The notes below the pieces were generated by a model. It had not been told where the DNA came from. It saw only the letters and a list, made by a program, of their open reading frames with translations, and did not search any database. From Marinactinospora thermotolerans DSM 45154 (GTDB taxonomy: Bacteria > Actinomycetota > Actinomycetes > Streptosporangiales > Streptosporangiaceae), in assembly GCF_900167435.1 (NCBI RefSeq), contig NZ_FUWS01000017.1:1-64000 (forward strand): DNA of 64,000 nt. The letters are read 5' to 3'. Position 1 is the stretch's first letter. Each line of letters opens with the position of its first letter. The translations under genes were made by a program, and so were the position numbers. Below are positions 8,582 to 16,039 of this stretch, piece after piece.

Positions 8582-9355
8582 TCACAGCGCGCGCAGGAGT
8601 CCCCCGTCGCAGCGGATCTGGCTCCCGGTCACGTAGGAGGCCGGGGCCCCGGCCAGGAACGTGACCACCGCGGCGAACTCCTCGGGCGTTCCCAGGCGGC
8701 CGACGGGGATGCGGGCGACGGAGTCCGCGCGCACCTGCTCGGGGGTGCGTCCGCTCCGGCGCGCCGCCTCCCGGTCCAGGTGCGCCACCCGGTCGGTGTC
8801 GATCCGGCCGGGCAGCACCATGTTCACGGTGACGCCGTCCGCGGCGACCTCGGCGGCCAGCGTCTTGAGGTAGGCGGCCAGCGCCGCGCGCCCGGTGTTG
8901 GAGCCGACCATGTTCGGCGCGGGTTCCTGGACGAACGCCGACCCGACGGCGACCAGACGCCCCCAGCCCCGTTCGCGCATCCCCGGAAGCACCGCCGCGG
9001 CCAGGCGCTGGTGGGTGAGCAGCTGGGTCTCGACGGCGCGGAGGAGGTCGGCGTCGGTCGCCTCCAGCGCGGTGCCCGGGGCCGGGCCACCGCCGTTGAG
9101 CACGCAGACGTCCACCTGACCGAACCTCTCGACGGCGGCCCCGACCAGCCGCCGCGCCGCGTCCGGGGCGGTGATGTCGATCTCGACGGCCAGCGCCGAG
9201 GGCAGCTCGGCGGCGTGGCGGCGCAGCAGGTCGCCGCGGCGCGCCGCCATGACGACGTTCGCCCCCTCGGCGGCGAGCGCCCGGGCGATGGCCAGCCCCA
9301 GGCCGCTGCTCGCCCCCGGTACGAGCGCGGTGCGTCCGGCGAGTCCGATGTCCAT
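8582..9355 (-). CDS. SDR-family oxidoreductase with altered catalytic motif
   Basis: The 257-residue Rossmann protein has the NAD(P) turn GASSGLG, the NGGG strand signature (LNGGGPAPG) and the C-terminal GSQIRCDGG of FabG-like SDRs. Where the catalytic YxxxK should be, the sequence is PNMVGSNTGRAAL, so Tyr and Lys are replaced by Ser and Arg. A minority branch of FabG-like SDRs carries this SN-x-x-R type motif, and their reactions are poorly defined. The start at ATG 9355 has a GGAAGGGGC ribosome site. It diverges from the MocR gene. Confidence 0.82.
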   Translation of the reverse strand: MDIGLAGRTALVPGASSGLGLAIARALAAEGANVVMAARRGDLLRRHAAELPSALAVEIDITAPDAARRLVGAAVERFGQVDVCVLNGGGPAPGTALEATDADLLRAVETQLLTHQRLAAAVLPGMRERGWGRLVAVGSAFVQEPAPNMVGSNTGRAALAAYLKTLAAEVAADGVTVNMVLPGRIDTDRVAHLDREAARRSGRTPEQVRADSVARIPVGRLGTPEEFAAVVTFLAGAPASYVTGSQIRCDGGLLRAL

Positions 9356-9540
9356 CTCGTGCCCCTTCCGTGCGGGCCCCCGCCCTCGCGGAGGAACCGT
9401 CGAACATTGTCGCCCTCCCCCGCCCACCGCCGGACCCGAGGCCGGCCGCGGAGACGTCCGCCGGTCCGCACGGGTCCTCGCTCACGCGTCGATCGCCCCG
9501 GCGGGACACCGTCGAGGAGGGCCGGCCGGCGCGGTGGCCG

Positions 9541-9580
9541 TGACACGGCCGGCGGCGCGGCTCGGGGATAATGCGGACCA
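9541..9580 (+). promoter_or_regulatory. Promoter reading a possibly leaderless mRNA
   Basis: TGACAC (9541-9546) and GATAAT (9567-9572) are separated by 20 bases, which is longer than ideal. A start 7-8 bases after the -10 would fall on the ATG at 9580. There is no ribosome site before that ATG. Confidence 0.4.
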
Positions 9581-10893
9581 TGGTCATCACCGGGCGTGGA
9601 TCGCATGAGATCGCGGACAGTGTGGAACGGGCGATCGCCACCGGGGAACTGACCGTCGACGCCGTCCTGCCCCCGATCCGGGATCTGGCCAGGGAGCTCG
9701 GCGTCAACCCCAACACGGTCGCCTCGGCCTACCGGCTGTTGCGCGACCGCGGCCTGGTCGAGACCGCCGGCCGGCGCGGAACCCGGGTGCGGGCCCAGCC
9801 GCCCGAAGCGCCGCGCGAGCCCGTGACCGGGGTGCTGCCCCCTGGTGTGCGCGACGCCGCCAGCGGCAACCCCGACCCCCGGCTGCTGCCCGACCTCGGT
9901 GACGCGCTCGCCGCCGTCGCCGCCCGGCGGCGCGGACGCCACCGGCTCTATGACGCTCCCCCCGTCCTGCCGGAGATGACCGAGGTGGCTCGCGCCTGCC
10001 TGGGCGGTGACGGCGTGGACAGCGCCGAGACGACCGTGACCTCCGGAGCGCTCGACGGAATCGACCGGCTCCTGCGTTCGGGGCTGCGTCCCGGCGACGC
10101 GGTGGCGGTGGAGGATCCCGGCTGGCACAGCGAGCTCGACCTGGTGGCCTCCCTCGGCCTGCGCCGGCTGCCCGTGCGCGTGGACGACGAGGGACCGCTC
10201 CCCGACGCGCTGGCCGCGGCGCTGCGGGCCGGCGCCCGCGCCGCCGTGCTGACCTGCCGCGCCCAGAACCCCACCGGAGCGGCGCTGGGCCGCGAACGCG
10301 CCGCGGAGCTGCGGGAGCTGCTGCGCGGGCACCCTCACGTGCTGACGGTCGAGGACGATCACGGTTTCGGGTTCGTCGACACGCCGTTTTGGTGTGTCGC
10401 CGGGGCCACCGACCGCTGGGCGGTGGTGCGCTCGGTGGCCAAGGGGTACGGCCCCGACCTCCGGCTGGCGATGCTCGCCGGTGATCCGGTGACCGTCGAC
10501 CGGGTGCGGGCGGGCCAGCGCCTGGGACCGGGCTGGGTGAGCCACGTCCTCCAGGAGACGTTCGTGGAGCTGTGGCGTTCGGGGGTGGTGGACGCCGGCC
10601 GGGCCGCGCGCTCCTACACCGATCGCCGTGACGCGCTGATCGCGGAACTCGCCCGTTACGGGATGGCGGCCCACGGCCGGTCCGGTGTCAACGTGTGGGT
10701 CCGGGTCGCCGACGAGGCGATCGCGGTCGCCCAACTGCTGGCGCGGGGCTGGGCGACCTCGCCGGGAAGCCGGTTCCGGACCGAGAGCGAGCCGGGGATC
10801 CGGGTCACCGTCTCGGAGTTGACGGTGGCCGACATGCCGGCCCTGGCCGCCGACATCGCCGCCTCGGGCGGTCTGGCCGGTCCGCACGTCTGA
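9580..10893 (+). CDS. MocR-type GntR regulator with aminotransferase-like domain
   Basis: Residues 1-70 form a GntR winged helix (PIRDLARELGVNPNTVASAYRLL). The rest is a fold-type I aminotransferase domain with a PLP Schiff-base Lys in VRSVAKGYG (about residue 288), a PNPTG-like QNPTGAAL and EDDHGFGF. Proteins of this architecture (MocR, PdxR, GabR) sense PLP or amine ligands and control PLP or amino-acid genes. No PLP-synthesis gene lies nearby; the divergent SDR may be the target. An ATG at 9571 is also possible, but 9580 fits the promoter spacing better. Confidence 0.88.
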   Translation: MVITGRGSHEIADSVERAIATGELTVDAVLPPIRDLARELGVNPNTVASAYRLLRDRGLVETAGRRGTRVRAQPPEAPREPVTGVLPPGVRDAASGNPDPRLLPDLGDALAAVAARRRGRHRLYDAPPVLPEMTEVARACLGGDGVDSAETTVTSGALDGIDRLLRSGLRPGDAVAVEDPGWHSELDLVASLGLRRLPVRVDDEGPLPDALAAALRAGARAAVLTCRAQNPTGAALGRERAAELRELLRGHPHVLTVEDDHGFGFVDTPFWCVAGATDRWAVVRSVAKGYGPDLRLAMLAGDPVTVDRVRAGQRLGPGWVSHVLQETFVELWRSGVVDAGRAARSYTDRRDALIAELARYGMAAHGRSGVNVWVRVADEAIAVAQLLARGWATSPGSRFRTESEPGIRVTVSELTVADMPALAADIAASGGLAGPHV

Positions 10894-10984
10894 CCTCAAA
10901 GCGATATCACCCTATGTTACGAGCTGTAAACAGGGGGTATTGGGGCGTGTGACCGTGTTCGGCGCCGTATCGGGGGGTAACGGC

Positions 10985-11614
10985 ATGAGCGGAAACGGCT
11001 ACGGCGACAGTAGACGGCGGCTCAACGCCGCCCGGTTGTGGTCGGGCGGGTTGGCGACCGCGGTGGTGGCCGGCCTGGTGGTCCTGGTCGGCGCACTCGT
11101 GGCACGGGGCGTCCTGGGCGTTCCCGTCCTCGCGCCGGAGGAGGCGGGGTACTTCGGCGACGCCGGAACCGGCGTGTACGCCGCGCTGGCCGCCCTGTCG
11201 GCCCTGCTGGCCACCGCGCTCCTGCACCTGTTGCTGGTCAGCGCGCCGCGTCCACTGGCGTTCTTCGGCTGGATCATCGGACTGGCCGTGGTGATAGCGG
11301 CCGTCGGCCCCTTCGCCCAGGAGGCCCCGCTGGCCACCCAGGTCACCACCGCCACCATCAACCTCGTCGCCGGCCTGGCGATCGCGTCCCTGCTGGGCAG
11401 CGTGGGCGCCGGCGCCCGGACACGGCGGCCGGGGTCCCACGCGCCCGACGGTGTCGGACCGGCCGGAGGCGCGCGGCAGCGCCCCAGGCGCGGGGACGGG
11501 ACGCTGCCCGGCACCGGTTACACCACGCAGCCCGCGGGGACGCCGATCCCGCAGCAGCGCAGCGGGCGCCACCGCGGCCCCGCCGACCCGACCCTCCGGC
11601 TGCCCCGCGACTGA
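10985..11614 (+). CDS. DUF6069-like four-helix membrane protein
   Basis: Four hydrophobic segments are visible (approximate residues 17-40, 60-80, 85-105 and 118-138). They include LWSGGLATAVVAGLVVLVGALVA and RPLAFFGWIIGLAVVIAAVGPF. A basic, Pro/Gly-rich C-terminal tail follows, probably cytoplasmic. The pattern matches small actinobacterial membrane proteins annotated as DUF6069. The start at ATG 10985 follows a G-rich stretch (GGGGGG); a GTG at 10940 is in frame. The function is unknown. Confidence 0.65.
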   Translation: MSGNGYGDSRRRLNAARLWSGGLATAVVAGLVVLVGALVARGVLGVPVLAPEEAGYFGDAGTGVYAALAALSALLATALLHLLLVSAPRPLAFFGWIIGLAVVIAAVGPFAQEAPLATQVTTATINLVAGLAIASLLGSVGAGARTRRPGSHAPDGVGPAGGARQRPRRGDGTLPGTGYTTQPAGTPIPQQRSGRHRGPADPTLRLPRD

Positions 11615-11632
11615 CCCGCCCCTTCTCACCGG

Positions 11633-11666
11633 CGCGCGGGCGGGCTCCGGGGAGCCCGCCCGCGCG
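11633..11666. terminator. Bidirectional hairpin, 16-bp perfect stem
   Basis: CGCGCGGGCGGGCTCC (11633-11648) pairs with GGAGCCCGCCCGCGCG (11651-11666) across two bases. It fills the gap between the DUF6069-like gene and the oppositely oriented paaN. Confidence 0.7.
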
Positions 11667-11675
11667 GGGTCGGAT

Positions 11676-13358
11676 TCAGACGGGCCGGCGCGACTGCACG
11701 AAGGAGAAGCGGCCGGCGACGAACGCCGGGTCGGTGAGCGAGGCCGTGGCCGCCGGGTTGGCGCCGGTCCCGTGGTAGTCGCTGAACGCCGCGGACTGGT
11801 TGACGAAGACCTGCCCGGTGAGGTTCTCCGAGAGGTTCACCCCGGCCTCCAGCGCCGTCCGCCGCGCCGCGTCGAGGACGCGCTCGTCGGTGGAGTGGAC
11901 CGACGCGGTGAGCGCGCCGCTCTCGCCCACGGTCGAGCGGACCAGGCGCAGCGCGTGGTCGGTGTCGTCGGTGGCGACGACGAAGGAGACCGGGCCGAAG
12001 TGCTCGCGGCCGAACACGTCGTCGCGTCCGGCGTCCACGCGCACGATCGCCGGCGTCCGGACCGTCGCCTTCTCGAAGTCGGGGTGGGCGACGGGGCGCG
12101 GCGCCAGAACCGTCTCGCCGAGGGACCCGGCGTTCTCCAGCCGCGCCAGGATCTCGTCGCTGGCGATGGCCCCGAGGATCCCGACGGCGCGCGCGGGATC
12201 GGCGAGCAGGCGTTCGACCGCGGCGGCGAGGTCGGCGGCGAACGCGGCGGGCGACTTGACCCCCTCGTCGGTGGCGATCCCCCCGCTCGGAACGAACAGG
12301 TTCTGCGGGGTCGTGCACATCTGCCCGCTGTACAGCGACAGGGAGAAGGCGAGATTGCCCAGCATGCCGGCGTAGGCGTCGGTGGAGTCGATCACGACGG
12401 GGTTGACGCCGGCCTTCTCGGTGTTGACGAACGCCTGGGTGGCGTTGGCCTCCAGCCAGTTCCCGAAGGCGGTCGAACCGGTGAAGTCGATGACCCGCAC
12501 CTCCGGGCGGGTGGCGAGGTCGGCCGCGAGCCGTTCCTCGGGCCGTTCGGCCGCCAGCAGCACGGTGTCGGGGTCGAGTCCGGCCTCGGCCAGCACCTCG
12601 CGGGCCACCGCGACGGTGATCGCCAGCGGCAGCACGGCGCGCGGGTGGGGTTTGACGATGACCGGGTTGCCGGTGACGAGGCTGGCGAACAGGCCGGGGT
12701 AGGAGTTCCAGGTCGGGAAGGTCGCGCAGCCGATGACGAGCGCGAGCCCCCGCGGCGCCACGGCGAACCGCTTGTCCATCACCAGCGGCCCCCCCTTGCG
12801 CTGGGGTTTCTCCCAGCGCACCGTCTCGGCGTAGTGGGTGATCATGTCGTAGGCGTAGGCGACGGCCTCCAGGCCGCGGTCCTGCGCCTGGGGGCCGCCC
12901 GCCTGGAAGGCCATGACGAACGCCTGTCCGGTGGTGTGCTGGACGGCGTGGGCCATTTCGAACGAGCGCGCGTTGAGCCGGTGCAGGATCTCCAGGCACA
13001 CGCCGGTGCGCGCCCGGACGCCGGCGTCGCGCCAGGAGGGCAGCGCCTTCGAGGCGGCCGAGATCAGCGCGTCGGCGCCGGCGTGCGGGTAGCCGACGCC
13101 CAGTTCGACGCCGTAGGGGGAGCGTTCGGTGACGACGCGCTCGTCCCGGCCCGGCCCGTCGAGGGGGAAGTCGCGGTCGAGGTGGGCCTCGAACGCGGCC
13201 CGCCCCTGTTCGGCCGCTTCCGCGCCGTAGACCTTCGGGCTGGGCGACTCGGGGTAGGGCGTCCAGAAGTGCCGGCCGCGGATCGCGGCGACGGCCTGCT
13301 CCAGGGTGCCGCCGTGCCGCTCGAAGAACTCGGCCGGTGTGGTGATGACGTTGCCCAC
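11676..13358 (-). CDS. paaN: PaaN-type aldehyde dehydrogenase of phenylacetate degradation
   Basis: The 560-residue product has the aldehyde dehydrogenase fold. It shows YPGLFASLVTGNPVIVKPHP, FTGSTAFGNWLE and the catalytic Cys in SGQMCTTPQN. Length and motifs match the short PaaN form, which lacks the MaoC-like hydratase domain of PaaZ. PaaN/PaaZ enzymes oxidise the semialdehyde formed after ring opening. The start GTG at 13358 is preceded by GGAGAC at good spacing. It is divergent from paaI/paaK, and a TetR-type operator lies between them, supporting the pathway assignment. Confidence 0.9.
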   Translation of the reverse strand: MGNVITTPAEFFERHGGTLEQAVAAIRGRHFWTPYPESPSPKVYGAEAAEQGRAAFEAHLDRDFPLDGPGRDERVVTERSPYGVELGVGYPHAGADALISAASKALPSWRDAGVRARTGVCLEILHRLNARSFEMAHAVQHTTGQAFVMAFQAGGPQAQDRGLEAVAYAYDMITHYAETVRWEKPQRKGGPLVMDKRFAVAPRGLALVIGCATFPTWNSYPGLFASLVTGNPVIVKPHPRAVLPLAITVAVAREVLAEAGLDPDTVLLAAERPEERLAADLATRPEVRVIDFTGSTAFGNWLEANATQAFVNTEKAGVNPVVIDSTDAYAGMLGNLAFSLSLYSGQMCTTPQNLFVPSGGIATDEGVKSPAAFAADLAAAVERLLADPARAVGILGAIASDEILARLENAGSLGETVLAPRPVAHPDFEKATVRTPAIVRVDAGRDDVFGREHFGPVSFVVATDDTDHALRLVRSTVGESGALTASVHSTDERVLDAARRTALEAGVNLSENLTGQVFVNQSAAFSDYHGTGANPAATASLTDPAFVAGRFSFVQSRRPV

Positions 13359-13446
13359 GATCCGTCTCCTGCAATCTCCGGTGCCTCGGCGGACGGTGCC
13401 GCCCCTTGACAGATCACCTGCCGGGGATGTTTCCCTTAGGTGTATT

Positions 13447-13468
13447 ACTAACCGACCGTTCGTTAAGT
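13447..13468. promoter_or_regulatory. TetR-type operator between paaN and paaIK
   Basis: An imperfect 22-base palindrome (16 of 22 positions symmetric) whose core is AACCGACCGTTCGTT. It sits in the 145-base divergent region, 36 bases before the paaI start. TTGACA at 13406-13411 is a possible -35 element, but no good -10 is spaced to it. The TetR gene downstream of paaK is the obvious candidate to bind. Confidence 0.65.
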
Positions 13469-13503
13469 ACGCAAGGGACGGCGGACACGGGAGGCGGGTG
13501 CGC

Positions 13504-13950
13504 GTGGCAGTGGACACGAGGACGACGGACCCACGACGAGCGGCCGAGACGGCGGTCGCGGCGATGCTGGCCCGCGACGCCGCCTCCACCGGGCTGGGCA
13601 TCGACGTCCACGACGTCGCCCCCGGCCGGGCCCGCGCCACGATGCGGGTCGGCGCGGGCATGCTCAACGGGCACGGCACCTGCCACGGCGGATACGTCTT
13701 CCTCCTCGCCGACACCGCCTTCGCCGCCGCCTGCAACAGCCACGGGACGACAACGGTCGCGGCCGGCGCCGACATCGTCTTCGCCGCCCCCGTCCACGGT
13801 GGCGACCTCCTCGTCGCCACGGCCACCGAACGCACCCGCTACGGCCGCAACGGCGTCTACGACGTCACGGTCGCGCGCGACGACGGCGCCGTCGTCGCCG
13901 AGTTCCGGGGCCGCAGCCGAGAACTCCCCCGGAGGGTGGAAGGTCGATGA
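13504..13950 (+). CDS. paaI: PaaI-type hotdog thioesterase
   Basis: A 148-residue hotdog protein with the PaaI signature GHGTCHGGYVFLLADTAFAAACNSHG, including the Asp and the Asn/His positions expected in the active site. PaaI removes CoA from stalled ring-hydroxylated phenylacetyl-CoA intermediates. Three GTG codons (13498, 13504, 13510) follow GGGAGGCGGG; 13504 has the best spacing. The stop overlaps the paaK start as ATGA, so the pair is translationally coupled. Confidence 0.9.
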   Translation: MAVDTRTTDPRRAAETAVAAMLARDAASTGLGIDVHDVAPGRARATMRVGAGMLNGHGTCHGGYVFLLADTAFAAACNSHGTTTVAAGADIVFAAPVHGGDLLVATATERTRYGRNGVYDVTVARDDGAVVAEFRGRSRELPRRVEGR

Positions 13951-15287
13951 CCGAGCAGGCCACCCCGCGCGCCGTCGTCCCCCCGCTTCCCCGCCCCGCC
14001 CCCGCGGCCGGCGGCGCCGACCCGCTGGAGACCGCGCCGCCGGAGGTCCTACGCGAGCACCAGCTCCGGCTTCTGCGTCGAACACTGCGCCGGGCCTACG
14101 ACGCCCAGCCCTTCTACCGGCGCAAGTGCGAGGCCGCCGGGGTGGTCCCCGAGGACTGCCGTGAGCTCGACGACATCGCCCGCTTCCCCTTCACCACCAA
14201 ACAGGACCTGCGCGACGCCTATCCTTTCGACGCCTTCGCCGTCCCCATGGACCAGGTGGCGCGCGTCCACGCCTCCAGCGGCACCACCGGGCAGGCCACC
14301 GTCGTCGGCTACACCCGGGGCGACCTGGAGACGTGGGCGGAACTCGTCGCGCGCTGCATCCGCGCGGCCGGCGGGCGGCCCGGCGAGAAGGTCCACGTCG
14401 CCTACGGTTACGGCCTGTTCACCGGCGGCCTGGGGGCGCACTACGGCGCCGAACGGCTGGGCTGCACCGTCATCCCGATGTCGGGCGGTCAGACCGCCCG
14501 CCAGGTGCAACTCATCCAGGACCTGCGCCCCGAGACGATCATGGTCACCCCCTCCTACCTGCTGACGATCGCCGACGAGTTCCGCCGGCAGGGGATCGAC
14601 CCCCGCACGACGTCGTTGCGCACCGCGATCCTCGGCGCGGAGCCGTGGACCGAGGACATGCGCGCCGAGATCGAGGAGACGTTCGCCCTGGACGCGGTGG
14701 ACATCTACGGGCTCTCAGAGGTCCTGGGCCCCGGGGTGGCCGGCGAGTGCGTGGAGACCAAGGACGGTCCCCACGTGTGGGAGGACCACTTCCTGCCCGA
14801 GATCGTCGACCCGCTGGGCGACACCCCGCTCCCCGACGGGCAGACCGGCGAACTCGTGTTCACCTCCCTCACCAAGGAGGCGCTGCCGATCGTCCGCTAC
14901 CGGACCCGCGACCTCTCGCGCCTGCTCCCGGGCACGGCCCGGCCGTCGATGCGGCGCATGGGCCGGGTGGCCGGGCGCAGCGACGACATGCTGATCGTGC
15001 GCGGGGTCAACCTCTTCCCCAGCCAGATCGAGGAACTGGTGCTGCGCGTGCCCGCGCTCGCCCCGCACTTCCAGCTCGTGCTGACCCGGCCGGACCGGAT
15101 GGACGAGCTGACCGTGCGGGTGGAGCACCGCCCGGACGCGGGCGACGCGGACGCGGCCGGCCCCGCGCTGCGGCACGCGATCAAGGAGCACCTGGGGGTG
15201 ACCGCGGACGTCGAGGTCGTCGCCCCGCAGACGCTGGAACGCTCGGTGGGCAAGCTCCGCCGCGTCGTGGACCACCGCCACCGTTGA
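13947..15287 (+). CDS. paaK: Phenylacetate-CoA ligase
   Basis: A 446-residue adenylate-forming enzyme that activates phenylacetate to phenylacetyl-CoA with ATP and CoA. The P-loop HASSGTTGQATVVGYT is near residues 109-124. Other PaaK landmarks are YGYGLFTGGLGAHYGAE, MSGGQTARQ, DIYGLSEVLGPGVAGEC and YRTRDLS. The C-terminal domain (from about residue 345) carries GRSDDMLIVRGVNLFPSQIEE. The rest of the aerobic ring-epoxidase set (paaABCDE) is not in the window. Confidence 0.95.
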   Translation: MTEQATPRAVVPPLPRPAPAAGGADPLETAPPEVLREHQLRLLRRTLRRAYDAQPFYRRKCEAAGVVPEDCRELDDIARFPFTTKQDLRDAYPFDAFAVPMDQVARVHASSGTTGQATVVGYTRGDLETWAELVARCIRAAGGRPGEKVHVAYGYGLFTGGLGAHYGAERLGCTVIPMSGGQTARQVQLIQDLRPETIMVTPSYLLTIADEFRRQGIDPRTTSLRTAILGAEPWTEDMRAEIEETFALDAVDIYGLSEVLGPGVAGECVETKDGPHVWEDHFLPEIVDPLGDTPLPDGQTGELVFTSLTKEALPIVRYRTRDLSRLLPGTARPSMRRMGRVAGRSDDMLIVRGVNLFPSQIEELVLRVPALAPHFQLVLTRPDRMDELTVRVEHRPDAGDADAAGPALRHAIKEHLGVTADVEVVAPQTLERSVGKLRRVVDHRHR

Positions 15288-15350
15288 CCCGCCCCGGTGC
15301 CCGGCTCGGCCGGCCACGCCAGGGCACCGTGTTTGAGAACATGGGGAGCT

Positions 15351-15962
15351 GTGTCCGTCTCTCCCGCCTCAGGTCCCCTCCGCCGACGCTCCGGCCGCCC
15401 CGGCCACGACGCCGAATCCGTGCTGCGCGTGGCCGTCCGGGTGTTCAACGAACGCGGCTACGACGGCACCAGCATGGAGGACCTCGCCCGCGCGCTGGGC
15501 GTGACGAAGTCGGCGATCTACCACCACGTCGCCGGCAAGGAGGAGCTGCTGCGCCAGTCGCTGGACCGGGCGCTGGACGCCCTGTTCGCGGTGACCCGCG
15601 AACCCGGCGCGACCGACGGCCCGGCGATCAGCCGGCTGGACCACGTCCTGCGCGGCAGCGTCCGGGTCCTCGTCGAGGAGCTGCCCCACGTCACCCTCCT
15701 GTTGCGGGTGCGGGGCAACACCGGGGTGGAGCGGCGGGCGCTGGAGCGGCGGCGCGAGTTCGACCACTTCGTCGGCGCCCTGATGCGCCAGGGGGTCGCC
15801 GAGGGCGACATCCGCCCCGACATCGACCCGGCCCTGGCGGGCCGGCTGCTGTTCGGCATGGTGAACTCGATCGTCGAGTGGTACCGGCCGGAACGCGGCC
15901 TGGACGCGACCGCGCTCGCCGAGGCGCTCGCGTCGGTCGCCTTCGACGGATTGCGCGTCTAG
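15351..15962 (+). CDS. TetR-family regulator, probable PaaR
   Basis: The N-terminal TetR helix-turn-helix reads VFNERGYDGTSMEDLARALGVTKSAIYHHVAGKEELL. The C-terminal half is an all-helical ligand domain. It follows paaK by 63 bases on the same strand, so it is the likely regulator of the paa genes, binding the palindrome at 13447-13468 and released by phenylacetyl-CoA in known PaaR systems. GTG 15351 was chosen because VSVSPASGP precedes the domain closely. The GGGGAG before it is only two bases away, so the start is uncertain. Confidence 0.82.
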   Translation: MSVSPASGPLRRRSGRPGHDAESVLRVAVRVFNERGYDGTSMEDLARALGVTKSAIYHHVAGKEELLRQSLDRALDALFAVTREPGATDGPAISRLDHVLRGSVRVLVEELPHVTLLLRVRGNTGVERRALERRREFDHFVGALMRQGVAEGDIRPDIDPALAGRLLFGMVNSIVEWYRPERGLDATALAEALASVAFDGLRV

Positions 15963-16039
15963 GGCTCATCCCCCGGTCACCTCGTCCCGGCGGTTAGTGT
16001 GGGACGGGGACTGCCGGGAACGCGGAGGGGGTTCGCTCG

